NCBI GenBank assembly: GCA_039545355.1
Contig: BCJJ01000002.1
Location: 1,141,956-1,205,955 of the forward strand
Origin: Trichosporon coremiiforme
Lineage: Eukaryota; Basidiomycota; Tremellomycetes; Trichosporonales; Trichosporonaceae
Length of the DNA stretch: 64,000 bases
Direction: 5' to 3'
The translations under genes were made by a program, and so were the position numbers. Shown piece by piece: positions 1-11,754 of the stretch. Position 1 is the first letter of the stretch. The number at the start of each line of letters is the position of its first letter. The notes beneath the pieces are model-generated. The model saw nothing but the letters and a program-made list of their open reading frames with translations. It was not told the origin of the DNA and did no database searches.

Positions 1-73
1 GGAACATTCTTGAATTATAGTCGAAAAACGCAGGAGCAGCTGAAAATGAACTCGGGTGTTAGCTGACATACAG

Positions 74-836
74 CTGCAAGATGCCATATTAGATGTGAGC
101 TCATCAATCACCTCGAAGCTGACAGCAGCTTCTGACGATCACGTCCGCGTCCATCGAGTACATCACGCACCGCACGCAGTTCGAGCAGACGTCGGCTGCG
201 ATCCCGACCACGCTGACGACGGCGCGCGCGGCCAGGCGGAAAGAGTACAGGAGTGAGTGTTGCTCAACTTCCCTCTGTCTTTGCTACAGCTGCTTGCATC
301 ACTTAGCCAGCTGGCCCTTCGTCTCGGCCGCTGTTCTTGGTCAACCTTGCTTTCGCTGCTTCAGCGTCTGCGTGTCTCTGCTGAGGGGCAGCTCCGTCCT
401 CGACCAGCTGTTGGAGCGCCGGTACAGCTGAACCTTACCCAAGTTCCTTCCTCCGCTTCTTCTGGCTAGGAGTTCCGTCCCGCGCCTTCCAGCTTAATGG
501 GTCTCGCTCATCAGCTGACCTCCAGCCGCGATCGAAACCTTTGTCGCGGACATAGTGCGCCGCGCAAAGGACGTCGAGACGCTGATCGCCGCTCTCCCGA
601 GCAAGAACGACAGTGCCGGTCGGGTAAGTTGACGGGCCCTTGCGCTTGACTGACATCAGGCTGCGCGCCTGACCGAGCTACAGGCCGAGATGGCGCAGGC
701 GAACGCCGAGTACAAGGACGCGCTCTCCGAGGCGGAGGCGCTGCTCGGCGAGCTCCGGGATACGCTCAAGGTCACGCTCGGCGACGGGACGGAGCGTAAC
801 GTGCCGAGTCTGAAGAACGCCGTTGCTGCCATGTAG
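74..836 (+). CDS. MED21: Mediator complex subunit 21 (5' partial)
   Basis: Middle-module subunit of the Mediator coactivator, which bridges transcription factors and RNA polymerase II in the nucleus. Visible exons are 74-94, 129-252, 526-623 and 660-836; phases join cleanly. The first visible exon gives LQDAILD, matching the conserved Med21 N-terminus; then come a Phe-Glu-Gln segment (HRTQFEQ) and the hallmark DIVRRAKDVETLIAALPS helix, followed by a C-terminal coiled coil rich in Ala, Glu and Leu. About 139 residues are visible, near the family's usual length, so only the first few codons are missing. The intron that ends at 73 probably begins left of the window. The 273-nt intron at 253-525 is long for this genome. 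The gene converges on the methyltransferase gene, with stops only about 130 bp apart. The identification rests on the motif order and is fairly secure. Confidence 0.85.
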
Positions 837-969
837 GCGCGGCAGGGCGCTGTTACTTTTAGATGGATGCATGCATTGCGAGAAGTCTCCGTGCTACGTG
901 ACCGTGAGTCATAAAAGTGATGAATGAGAAACGAAACGAAACGATGTGCTATTATACAACATGAAATGG

Positions 970-3900
970 TTACCCGAACATCTTGCCGTCGCAGTTGTAT
1001 GCGCCGCTGTTTGTCAGTTTCCCCTAACCGTAAAACCAACTCACCATCGGCAGTGGTCGTTTTTGGCCGAGATCTTCTTCGGGCTAAAGTGCGCCTTTGC
1101 GCTCGTCTTACTTTGCTTGTGCGAGGTGGGGTTCAAAGGCACAGCCGAATTGTCGGGCTCGTCCTCCGGCTCGCCTTTGTACGAGATACACAGTTCCTCG
1201 CCTTGGCGGATGTTGCGGCGAGCGACAATAACGAGGCAGGGCCGTTCCGGGTGGAAATCCTTGAAATACGCCTGTGTCGTGGACAAGTTCGGGTCGCACG
1301 AGTGGTTGATAAAGCGCGTGAAATTGCCTGTGTGGAATGCGTCGATGGAGTACGCGCTGTACGTTCCCGACAGGAGGCCGTCCACTGGCTTGGCACCGGT
1401 CCGCTCGCGCTCGGCCCGCCGTGCGCGCCGCTTCGTCTCCTTCGCTGTCCTGTAAAGACGCGGATCGACGAACTCGAGCCCGTCGGGCGGATTGCTCATG
1501 TGCCAACCATCGAGGTCGAAGAGGTAGGTACGACCCAGCTTTTCGTACTCGATACCGCGCGACTCGGCCTCAGCGTCGGGTATCATCTCGCCCGCGTACA
1601 CGCCGATGAACTGTCCGCGTGGGATATCGCTCTTCGCCCTGACACCCCAACCCTTATACGCCTGGAGTTAGTTGGAGTGAAGAACCACGTCAACATACCG
1701 TCTTAAACAGCTCAACGGGTACCTTCCTCCCCCGAGAGATGACACGGTTCATGCACTCAGGGGGGCATCCGCAGGTCTCGGAACACTCCCAGATTGCGCA
1801 GCCCGTGTTCTTGACACGCTCATTCTCGTCGTAAGCGAAGCCAGAGAGGCCTGCGAGGTTGTAGAAGTAGAGTTCCTGGCGCTTTACGCAGCTGCACGTT
1901 GTAGAGTTCGGGTCGCAGGGTCCCTCGCAGTCGCAACCAGTTCCGAGCTCCGGGTCTGGCACGCCCTCGTGGTACAACATCTCGTTGGAGTAGACGAACT
2001 CGAACGCGGGCGGCTTGCCGGGGATGTCGACCTTGTTGACGACGCGGATCTCGGGCGCAAAGGGCTCGTCGTGCGCCGTGGCTTGCTCGATGTAGCCTGA
2101 GAAGACCTCGCACTGCAGTTCCGGGTTGCTCGTGAGGTTGCGCATGATGAGGTTGTACTCGACAACCTCGTCGCCGACCTCGCGCCGCGCCTTCCCTCGC
2201 AGTTCTGCTGGCGGCTGCTCCAGCGGTCGAGCGACGCCAGAGACAGGAACAGCCTGTCCACCGAACGGGACTACGACAGATGGCTTCTTCGGCGGATCCG
2301 GGCAGAGAATGACATCGATGTTCCGCCCCGGGTTGTTGAGCACGTTGTTAATGTACTCTTCTGTGTCCCCAGAAGGCACCTCGATGACTGGTCGCGTGAC
2401 TGTGTCGTCGTCCGACTCCTCACCGTCGTCCTCCGGTGTCCTGATGACGTCGCCGTCCTCGCTTGTCGATGACTGGTTGCCCTTGTGTGGCCGCAGAAGG
2501 GGGAGTTGAAAGCCGGAGGCATCCTCATCGGCCCTCTCTGCGCTCTCTTCGCTACCGAACTCGTCCATCTCGACATCAAGTTGGGCAGGTGAGGGTGTTC
2601 GAGAATGCTCCTGCGCTTGCTGTGCTGGTGTCGGGGTGCTCTGACTGGCGAGAGTCGGTTGACCGGCTCGAGGAAGGGTGGGGGATGGTGGATCGACAGC
2701 TCCACTCGGAGTAACGTCAGCCGCCGGCGAAGCAACCGCACCTCTCTGTGAAGCGAAAGGAACCAGGCTCGGCAGCTGCAGGTCGTCGGCAGCATCGATA
2801 AAGTCGTCATCGTCGTCATCTGATATGGCTGCCAGCGATAATGAAGGGGCAGGCGCGGCGTCCTTGCCTCCGTCAGCCCGCGGTGGTGAGCCCGCCGCCA
2901 TCTTAGTGTCGCCCAGATCCGGCCAGACTGGTGCTTCGTAGTCCTCTTCAACTTGAGGAGACGCTCGCGCGCTTGCCGGGGAAAATGGTGACTTCCTGGC
3001 TCGGTGAGTCGGGGCTGGGTCCGGCTGAGTGTCCCAGCTCGGTCCAGCCCTGGCTGGTGAAGGAACTACCGGTGGTGCCGGTGATGCTGGTGAGCCACGA
3101 GACGACGATGGCTGAAGGGACGAAGCTGCAGACGCGGACTGCTGGGGAGCAAGCGCAGCCATCATCTTTCGCCCGCCGACACTCTTGCGAGCAGTCGTCT
3201 TCGCGACGTTGGTGCGAGGCTTCTTCGGCGGCGGCTTTGATGGCATCTGCTCAGCGTCGGAGGCGACAGAAACTTCCTTCCCCCGCTTCCTCTGTGATGG
3301 CGAGTTCGGGAGGAGAGGCTCTGGGTTGCCCCAGCTTCCGGGCGCAACAGGCGGAGGCGCAGGCTCGGGTGGCGGGGTGGGCGCGACCCGCGCAGCCTTT
3401 GGAGGGGTAGGAATCAGAGGCTCAGGGTTGCCCCAACTCCCCGGCACTGGTCCAGGAGGTTCCTTTGCCTTCTCCTTCTCGGGCTCTTTGTCCTTTGGCT
3501 TCGCCTTGACCGGGATCAGCGGGATCGGGTTCGACCACGACCCTGCTCCCTGAGTATCCTTAAACATCGACGAGAGCTTTCGCTGCTTTAGGTCGGATCC
3601 GGGGTGCTTAGCCTTGGACGTTGGCTGCGTGGACGGCGTGCGCGGCTGCTGGGATGGTGTTTGTGACGCGGAGGGTCTCCTAGTGGACGATGGGCCGGCG
3701 GTCGGCGTTGCCCGTGGTCGAAGGTCATCATCAGAGTCTCCCCTCAGGCCTACAGAGCCCTGTGCCGGAGACGAGGAAGAAAGCTTACGTGCTCGCGACC
3801 CTGTCGTCAGCTACTCGCGTCATCTTAGCACTCACCAGCTATGGGCGTGCCGCTCTTCGACTTAGAGTTCGTGTGGACGTTCAGGCTGCTATTTAGAATG

Positions 3901-4136
3901 TCTGTGAGCGAGATGTCCGAGTTGTTCGATGCCCGGGAAGCGCCAGAGGCATAGTCGTCGTCTGTCGCCTTCTGCTTGCCCTTTCCCTTCGATGGGAGCG
4001 CTAACGGCCGTCGTTGTTGTGTCGAGCGCGGGGGCGGCGGGGCCTCGTCGTCGGATGACGAGAGACAGATTGGATCCTCCGCGTTCCCTGGTGTGAGCCT
4101 GTTGAAGAGTCCGAACACAGCTCCGAGACCGCGCAT
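970..4136 (-). CDS. CLR4: SUV39/Clr4-type histone H3 lysine-9 methyltransferase
   Basis: Predicted to methylate H3K9 and support heterochromatin. Exons (genomic order) 970-1006, 1045-1661, 1699-3800, 3836-4136 give 1018 codons. Residues about 1-700 are disordered and rich in Ser, Pro and acidic stretches. A Pre-SET zinc cluster (CDCEGPCDPNSTTCSC and a later CAIWECSETCGCPPEC) lies near 720-790. The SET domain starts at KGWGVRA near 803, with the catalytic NHSCDP near 923. The 37-nt last exon supplies the Post-SET end (CGAYNCDGKMFG); reading through that intron would lose it. No chromodomain is visible. Three copies of a GSWGNPEPLIP-like motif lie about 33 residues apart between about 185 and 260. 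The Pre-SET/SET/Post-SET order favours the SUV39 family over Set1 or Set2. The gene diverges from RPR2. Confidence 0.9.
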
Positions 4137-4610
4137 CGCGATGGTGGGGCAGTGCGGTGTGAATCCGGCGACGACGGAAGGTACACGACAGGTGGAGGTG
4201 ATGGGAGTCGGAGGGTGACTTCCCTACACGGACTCGCGACGCGTGCCGGAGCTGCCGCATTGCAAGTCGCAAAGGCCGGCAGCGGGCGGTGCGACGGCCG
4301 AGCGCTGACTGGACCATTCGACCTAGGCGGTGCGCTCACTTCACTCACCTCGGCTTGCGCGCATCGGGCGAACGAACAGTTGATGTTGGGACACAGCTGT
4401 GGTCTTTGTTGTTGTGCTGAGCACGAGGTCATTAGCTCATGCACTGACCCAGTCATCTTAACGGGGAGGGTGACATAGTGAGCTCCAGTACAGAGGTAGA
4501 CAGGAGCTTGTAACATCCTAGAGAGCTCAGGCACAAACAACCTCCACCTCCAGAAATCTGGATGTCAGAAATCAGGATCTGCCATTTAGACCTATCACCC
4601 ATATCTTGAC
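4137..4610. promoter_or_regulatory. Divergent intergenic region, CLR4 / RPR2
   Basis: About 470 bp between two start codons on opposite strands, so it must contain both promoters. I see no TATA-like box or repeated element, and the short reading frames across it have no family features. Confidence 0.5.
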
Positions 4611-5456
4611 ATGCCCAAAAAACCGCGCCCGCTCAAGCCCGACGGGCCCCCACCTCTGAACAACAAGGACCACCTCGAGCGCGCAAACTATGCGATCCAG
4701 GCGAGCCTGCTCCTGCGCCAGCTCGGCGTAAATAGGGCAGGGCACGGCGACGAAATTTCGACCACGGCAGGAGCGAAGGCGGCAAAGGCGACAACGTCCG
4801 TGCAGCCGGTGCAGGCTTCAAGCGAAGCTGGCCCCAGTCACACACCCGCCGAACCGACTGGAACAACCGACGAGAACCCCGCGGCGGAGGCGGCTGACGC
4901 CCTGAAGGCTGCTGCGCGGTCGCGGAAACGCAGGTCGAAGGGTTCGAAGGAGCCGCTCGGTGACTTGTCCCGCGCAGAGGTTATGTCTATGCGCAAATGG
5001 ACCGTCCACAATCAGGTCAAGCTGTGAGTACCGTATTAGCTGTGGAGAGGTTTGTACGAAAGCTGACTTGCAGTGACCCGACCGTGAAGCGATCGCTGTG
5101 CTCGTGCGGTACCGTCCTTGTTCCTGGTCTGACGTCGCGCGTGCGCGTTAAGCGTGAGTCTGTTCGGCAGCAGCAACTCTCTCATTCGCCAGCCAAGCTA
5201 ACTAGCAGCGTCGAAACAGCACAAGCGCCGACTGGTCACGTCGTGCCTCCAGTGCGGGCACAGCAGTTCGGTCCCAATGGCAAAGTCGAACTGGTCAAAC
5301 CGGGAGCGACCCGCACCAATCGAGCCGGCAGCGGAAGAGCAGGCTCAGCAACAGCAAGGGGGTGCTCCGGAGGCAGAGAAAATGGAGGGTCATGTCATGT
5401 GGGCCGGTGGGGAGCGTATCGCTGGTTGGGGAGAAGCCCCAGGGACAGCTCAATAG
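4611..5456 (+). CDS. RPR2: Ribonuclease P protein subunit Rpr2/Rpp21
   Basis: Protein subunit of RNase P, the ribonucleoprotein that removes 5' leaders from precursor tRNAs. Exons 4611-5023, 5074-5153 and 5209-5456 give 246 residues. The family zinc-binding module is visible: CSCGTVLVPG in exon 2 and TSCLQCGH in exon 3, separated by a basic stretch (KQHKRR). An N-terminal helix (DHLERANYAIQAS) fits the Rpp21 start. The protein is about 100 residues longer than yeast or human counterparts because of an Ala/Glu/Thr-rich linker near residues 45-105 and a Gln-rich C-terminal tail. The third exon's acceptor is the first of two nearby AGs; the other breaks the cysteine motif. Its stop is 167 bp from the convergent Kex2 stop. 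Confidence 0.88.
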
Positions 5457-5623
5457 AGAAATAGAAGCCTCGGTATGCCAGGCACGCTCGGCAGCTTGTT
5501 GTATCATAGTGTATCAAAAATTCATCGATGCCAGTCTAGTGTCCATTGCGAGTACATTCTAACGGTACAGCAGGATGCATATCTATGTGGTTTAGTGCAA
5601 GAGGAAGAAAAAATGCCTGGAGC

Positions 5624-8473
5624 TTAGTCTCGTCGCACGTCGTCGGCGGCGTCCTGCCAGCTCGAGCTGGAGCCGGCACTCTCGCCGTGTGGGGTTGAGG
5701 GTCCGTCGTCGTCGCGATAGGCTGGTGGCTGATCGTCGTCGCGTGCCGTGTCGCTGTCCTCGTGGGAGAGCTTGCCGCTCGTTCCGCTGCCAGACGCCTG
5801 AGGCTCATCGTCCTCCAAGAACGAGTCGTGGTAGCGGAGGGCGGCACGTCCGTCGTCGGAGTCGTCGTCGCTAGGTCCGTCTCCGAAGGCGTCATACAGC
5901 TCTTTAGCCTCCTCGGCACGGCGGTCGCGGCCCATACCGAGGCGCTGGCGGCTGCGCTCCATGAAGCCGAGAGGAACCTCCTCGGCGACAGGGGCGTAGG
6001 CCGCACGGTCAAGACCAAGGCGAGTGCGGCGGCGGCGGTTGCGAACGAAGAACAGCGCGCCGACGCCGATAGCAGCGACGACGACGACCAGGAGAGCACC
6101 ACCAACCCATCCAGGGTGCTCCTTAAGCTTGTCCATGCCGTTGAAGACGCCCTCGTCAGCCTGGTTCTCACCAGGAAGGTTTAAGAGCTGGTTGCCGCCC
6201 GAAGGAATGACCTCTCCGTGGTCGCCAGGAAGGTGATCAGTGGGCTTGGGCTTGCTGGGTTTGGGCATGTTCTCCGATCCGGTGAGCTCCTCGTCGATCT
6301 CGCCCGCCTTAGCGGGCGACCAGTCGGTGGCAATGCTGGCGTCCTTGACCTCACCCCAGAGCTGGAGAGCCCAGGCGACGAAGCGTCCGCGAGCACCGCC
6401 CTGGTCCTTAACGGTAATGGTCCAGTTGCCGATGGGGTTCTCCTCCCAGTGCTTGAGAGTCATGAACTTCCAGCCGTTGAAACCAGTGCCAGCCCCGTCA
6501 TAGCGACGGGGACGGGCCAGAACAGACTCCTTGCCGTTAGGTGACGTGAGGATTACCTCGACATCTCCACGACGCTCGTGCTCGATCCAGACGCGGACAG
6601 TGACGTGCTCGAGGGTCTCAAAGTTTTCGTTGTCGAGCAGCTCCTGGGTCACCTCGTAAGAGCTCGAGACACCCTCCTTGGTGATGAAGGAGCCGTTGGG
6701 CTGAGGTTCGGGCACATCGACATCAACAGTGCTGGACGGGCTGTCATCTGAGCCGTTCTCCTGGTCGTCGCCACTCTCGTTGTCATCGCCGTCACGACGA
6801 ATGACCTGACGATCCGAGGCACCCTTATCCTCGGAAGGAGCAGGAGGAAGGGGAGGGGCCTCGGTGAAGGGAAGCTTGATCTTAGGAGAGTCGAACCACG
6901 CCTGGGGCTTCACAAGCTTCCAGTCGCGGCAAGCCTCCACGAAGATACCAGCGTCGATCTTTCCGTAGCCATCTGCATATGTCAGCCTTCACTCTGGAGA
7001 ACAGAGGCATGAAGACACTTACACTTGTAAGAGTACTTCCTGCCGGTGGCTGTCGTGTCCCAGTCCTCATCGTCAGGGTTAATCATGACAGCGGTGCGGA
7101 TGAGAAGGTGCTGAACGTCACGCCAGCTCAGCTCAGGACGGACCTCCAGGGCCAGAGCGAAGACACCGGCCATGAGAGGAGCGGCCGCCGAAGTGCCACC
7201 GTGGTTATGCGCGCATTTGCCGTTGCCACGGTCGGTCGTGTGCTTAAAGTTAACAATGCAAAAATTCGGTGAGACTCACAATGTAGTTCAAGGAACCGGA
7301 GGAAGGCGCAACAATCATCATTGCCGAACACATCTCGGAGTAGTAAGGATGGTTGCCGGCGTGGTCGTAGGCGCCCACTGTGACGGAGAAGATCGAGTTC
7401 GTGTATCCATCAAAGTTGCACTGATCACCGGCACCGCCACCGTTGCCGGCCGCAAAGACGAAGAGGGAACCCTTGCCACCGCGGCCTTTCTGGACACCGT
7501 TGACGATAGACTTCAAGATGATACCGTTGGGAGCCTCCATGCTCTTGCCGTTGTCGGGCGGTCCCCAGGAGCACGAGTAGATGTCGTTCTTCTGATACTC
7601 GAAGTTGAGCGCGGCAGCCTCGTCGGCATCCGTGATCGATCCAGACAGGATACGAACGCCGGCAATCTTGGCATTGTATGCGACTCCGACACCGCACGCA
7701 TCATTGACGCCGGCAGCAACCTCACCGGCGCAACGCGTACCATGCTGGTCGTCCTGGAGTCGGGGTGTCGGGAGATTCGTGTGGTCGTTAAAGTCCCAGG
7801 AGCCCTCGGCAAAGAAATTAGCCTTGAGGTCCTCATGCTCGTGGTCGAGTCCGTCATCGACAACCACAACGGACACGTTGCGGCCCGTGATACCTTGCGT
7901 CCACAGTCCGGTGACGTTCAGTTCCCATTCCTTGCTCTCCGGGTTCGCGATATGCCATTGCTGGTTGAGCATAGGATCTTTGAAACCCATTTGGTTCTGG
8001 AGGTACTCGAGCTCAGATGTGTCTCGGGAGTCCTCCTCCACCGGGTCCGCGGCATCGGGGTCACCCTGATCCCGCATGTCCCAGTTCTTGAAGCTGCGAG
8101 GTCCACGTTTTAACTTCATGTGTTCCGGAGTAAGAACGCGCTTCACACGTTTTCGGGGTTCGAGGCGGGTGACTGAGGCGACGTCAAGCGCTCGTCGGGC
8201 GTGGAACCGAGACTCTACCGGGTCCTGTCCCATGCTGCGAACAGAGAGCCCACCAGCACGACGGACAATCCAATGGTCGTCGAGCTCGCCGACACGTTCG
8301 ACAAGCTCAGCGCCAAGAGACCTGGCTGCCAGCGCGGCGGCCTCTTCGGTGGAGGATTGGGGGAGTTCAATGGTGTAGTAGGAGTGAGTGTCGTATGATC
8401 GCTTATGCGGTTGAGATGAGGACGCGGCAGCGCTAAGGGCGAGCAGCGGCAGCGCCGCTGAGAGAAAGAACAT
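5624..8473 (-). CDS. KEX2: Kexin, subtilisin-like proprotein convertase
   Basis: Late-Golgi serine protease that cleaves secretory precursors after Lys-Arg or Arg-Arg. Exons 5624-6972, 7023-7242 and 7280-8473 give 920 residues. A signal peptide ([17 protein letters not shown]) begins at the chosen Met; an upstream in-frame Met would bury it. The prodomain ends at a dibasic KRVKR near residue 111. Catalytic Asp lies in [10 protein letters not shown] (about 205), His in [10 protein letters not shown] (about 244), the oxyanion Asn near CSWGPPDNG (about 305) and Ser in GGTSAAAP (about 415), split from the rest by an intron. A P domain follows (about 570-665). A transmembrane helix lies near 755-780 just before RRRRTR, leaving an acidic Ser-rich cytosolic tail. 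Domain order and length are typical of fungal Kex2. A secreted gene at 28.8-29.5 kb in this window carries a candidate LGKR site. Confidence 0.95.
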
Positions 8474-9378
8474 GGTGAACGGCGACGGGAGCCAGCGCAG
8501 GCTCTGTTCGGGTTTAAAGAGAGAAAGAATGCGAGGGAAACGCTGAAGGAGTGTGGGCGAGGAAAAGTGGAAGAGTGAGTGAGATGTAGAAATCTTGGCA
8601 ACGCATCGACTTCGTTGTCCACTGCGGGGTCTACGGTCTGCGGGCTGGCTGCGGGCACACGGACCACGGGCAGCGATGCGTGGCACGGGAGTTAATTCAG
8701 ATATGTGAACTCGTGCCTTAGATTATGGACCGGCTTTAACGAGAAGATTATCAGCCGTGCACTGCCTCCCCCATGCAGCGCACTGCTGTGAAAGCACTAA
8801 GCATGTCCGCTTCTCCTCGCAGAAGATAACGCCTTAGCACAGGCGACGTCAGGTAGATGCGTTTCGAACGATGCTCGTAGAAGACCAGCGGCCGATGTGC
8901 TCACGCGGGCTGGTGTATTTCACCGATGATTTGCGGTGCTGACCGGTGCTCCACGTCGCTCATCTGAAACGCAGGCGCGGAACAACCGTAAGCATTTCAG
9001 CTTTCGAGGGAAGTCACCGCAACGGCCGCACTGGGTGTTTCAGCAGCATCGACTGCTGACAACATCGCCTGCTCGAGATCTTCACCGAGTGCGAAATCAG
9101 GCGCGAGCAACGTAGGTCTGCACGTCGCTCGCTATCAGCGACACATGCACATGAGCATCCCTGCAGCCCTGCAGAAGATGTTCAGGGACCACCAACGCGT
9201 CCTTTGTTTTCGTGTGATTTGCCACCCTGGCGCAGACCGCCACTTCCGGCGATTGGACAGACTCCGCCACGTGGGGAGAGTCGCCACTCAAGGATCTCGA
9301 AGTGCATGTTGTTCGAGCCGCGACAGACCAGCATCTTGACATCACAGCGGAGCTAACACTGCTAGTAACCAAAACATC
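8474..9378. promoter_or_regulatory. Divergent intergenic region, KEX2 / SNW1
   Basis: About 900 bp between two divergent start codons. It should hold both promoters. No repeat, RNA gene or coding exon is evident. Confidence 0.5.
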
Positions 9379-11241
9379 ATGGCTGCTCTTGCTCGGTAAG
9401 CTGACTGTTCATCCCTTGTAGCTGACAACAGTGCTCTCCCGCTTCCGGTGCACACGACGGTGGAGGAGGTCGACGATGCCCCGCTGCTGCCGGCCGCGCC
9501 CTCGGCGAACATCCCCCCGTACGGCAAGCGCAAGGGTTGGAAGCCTAAGGCCGCTGCTGACTTCGGAGATGGAGGAGCTTATCCTGAGGTGAGTTTCTAC
9601 ACTGCTATGATATCTAACTTCAGTGCCATGTCGCGCAGTACCCTCTGGAGATGGGTCGCAAGAAGGTAAGCTAACCTGACCTCAAACACAGCTGACAATA
9701 GCCTTCTGCCGGTAACACTGTCGCTCTGCAGGTCGATGCGGAAGGCAACGTGAGGTACGATGCGATTGCTCAGCAGGGTAAGGCAGCTGGAACGCGCGTT
9801 CAGTCGAGCTTCAAAGGTAAGCGTGTCAACGTTAATGGAACTGACGCAAGACCTCGTCCCGATCGCGAACAGGACTGACCTGACGGACGACGACCGCGCG
9901 ATGATTCGACCGGACGCTGCTGCGATTAACGAGGTTACTGAGAGGACGAAGGCTGCTCTGGAGAAGATCACGAACGGCAAGATCAAGGCCGCCCAGCCCA
10001 AGCACGTCCCGAAGTCTAACAACGATGCCTCGTACATCCGCTATACGCCGGCGAACGCTGGAGCCGAGGGCAAGCAGCGTATTATCAAGATGACGGAAGT
10101 GCAGGAGGACCCCCTGGAGCCGGCGCGCTTCAAGCACAAGAAGCTGCCTCGCGGACCGGGCTCTCCGCCGGCGCCTGTCATGCATTCGCCTCCGCGCGCC
10201 CCGACAGCCCAGGAGCAGAAGGACTGGATGATCCCACCCTGTATCTCCAATTGGAAGAACAACCACGGTTTCACTGTTCCCCTGGACAAGCGTCTTGCCG
10301 CGGACGGACGGGGACTGCAGGATGTGCACATCAACGACAACTTCGCTAAGTTCTCAGAGGCGCTGTACGTCGCCGACCGCCACGCTCGTGAGGAGGTTCG
10401 CGCTCGTGCGCAGATGCAGCAGCTACTTGCGCAAAAGGAGAAGACTCAGAAGGAGGAGAACCTGCGTCTCCTGGCACAGCGTGCCCGTGAGGAGCGGAGT
10501 GGAGGTGCCTCCGGCTCTGGCGGCGACCGCATCGCTGGCGGCGCTGCACCGGCCAAGATCGGCATGGGTCTGGGTGGATACGGCAGTGGCAACGACTCGG
10601 ACAGCGACGCTTCCGATGCCTCAGACGCCGAGTCTGACGAGGACGAGGCTGCCATCCGCGAGCGTGAGGCTGTCCGTGCTGAGAAGAGGAAGGAGCGCGA
10701 GAAGGAGCTGCGCATGTCGAACATGGGCTCGGAACAGCGTGCCAAGGTCATTGCACGCGAGGCGAACCGCGACATCTCGGAGAAGATCGCCCTCGGTCTG
10801 GCGAAGCCAACGGCGTCGAAGGAGACGCTCCTTGACTCGCGTCTGTTCAACCGCGAGTCGCTCTCGACCGGCTTTGGCGGTGACGACTCGTACAACGTGT
10901 ACGACAAGCCGCTGTTCTCTGGCTCTTCGGCCGCTGCCGCGATCTACCGTCCCGCGACGAACAGCGGCGGCAACGACGAAGCCTTTGGTGGTGGTACGGA
11001 GGAGGGCATCCGCGCCGAGCTCGACAAGGACCGCTTCCAGCTCGGTAAGGGCAAATTCGAGGGCGCGGATCCAACCGAGGTGCGCACCGGCCCTGTGCAG
11101 TTCGAGAAGGACGTCGTCGTGTCGCTTGACGGCGCTGCCGACCCCTTCGGTGTCGAGCAGTTCCTCGATGCTGCTAAGCGCGGAGGCAAGCGGGCGGCCG
11201 ACAGCGACGAGAGCGCGCGGAAACGTGCTCGCGACGACTGA
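9379..11241 (+). CDS. PRP45: SNW/SKIP-family splicing factor (Prp45)
   Basis: Spliceosome component of the NineTeen-related machinery, also known as a transcription co-regulator in other eukaryotes; nuclear. Exons 9379-9395, 9432-9588, 9624-9665, 9702-9816 and 9851-11241 give 573 residues. The diagnostic SNW motif appears in CISNWKNNHG near residue 242, after the conserved PLDKRL and before a long charged helix. YPLEMGRKK and IRYTP, typical of the SKIP core, precede it. The C-terminal third is Ser/Asp- and Arg/Glu-rich and ends KRARDD. The first exon is only 17 nt and the third 42 nt. Four introns crowd the first 500 bp. All exon phases agree. Length is similar to metazoan SKIP and longer than budding yeast Prp45. 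The 13-kb desert begins right after its stop. Confidence 0.93.
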
Positions 11242-11680
11242 GGGCGTCACCCGCGTTCTCCGCTTCAGTCTATTCCCGGGGCGACGGTGTAGTTAGCGCT
11301 GCCCACTCTTGACATCCAAGACAACAGTCGTGACCACGAGGAATGGGTTCGAGTAGGTGCAGACTAGGGCGGAAGTGTGACCGAACATCATTTGGCTACA
11401 CCTGTGAGCTTGCGCGCATAGGTCTCTTCTTGCAATCTCCATTATTCTAAACGCACACAGACTGGTCTCATGCCAGCTGTCTCTCATCGTAGGTTTTCTT
11501 AGAGCATACCCAACAAAACGTAGCAAAACTCGTCCAACGGCGCGATGTATCACCCAATGTACCACCTATGTTCTCCTCTCGTTTCCTTTTGCTTCTTCCC
11601 CTCGTGCGCCGTACGACGCCATGCCCCCTACCTCGCCGTGCAATGTCTTGGGGCAAACGGGGCCCACAGCACTGGCGGGC

Positions 11681-11754
11681 TGATAGTACCTCGGGGGCGC
11701 CCTCCAGCCAGCGATAGTACCTAGGCATACCTGGGGCCGTGATAGTTCCTAGGC
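11681..11754 (+). repeat. Three clustered copies of a gatagtacct-like motif
   Basis: Copies of gatagt(a/t)cct start near 11682, 11713 and 11741, about 28-31 bp apart. The second and third are each followed by aggc. They lie about 450 bp after the SNW1 stop. The spacing is near three helical turns, which could suit protein binding, but that is inference. Confidence 0.45.
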
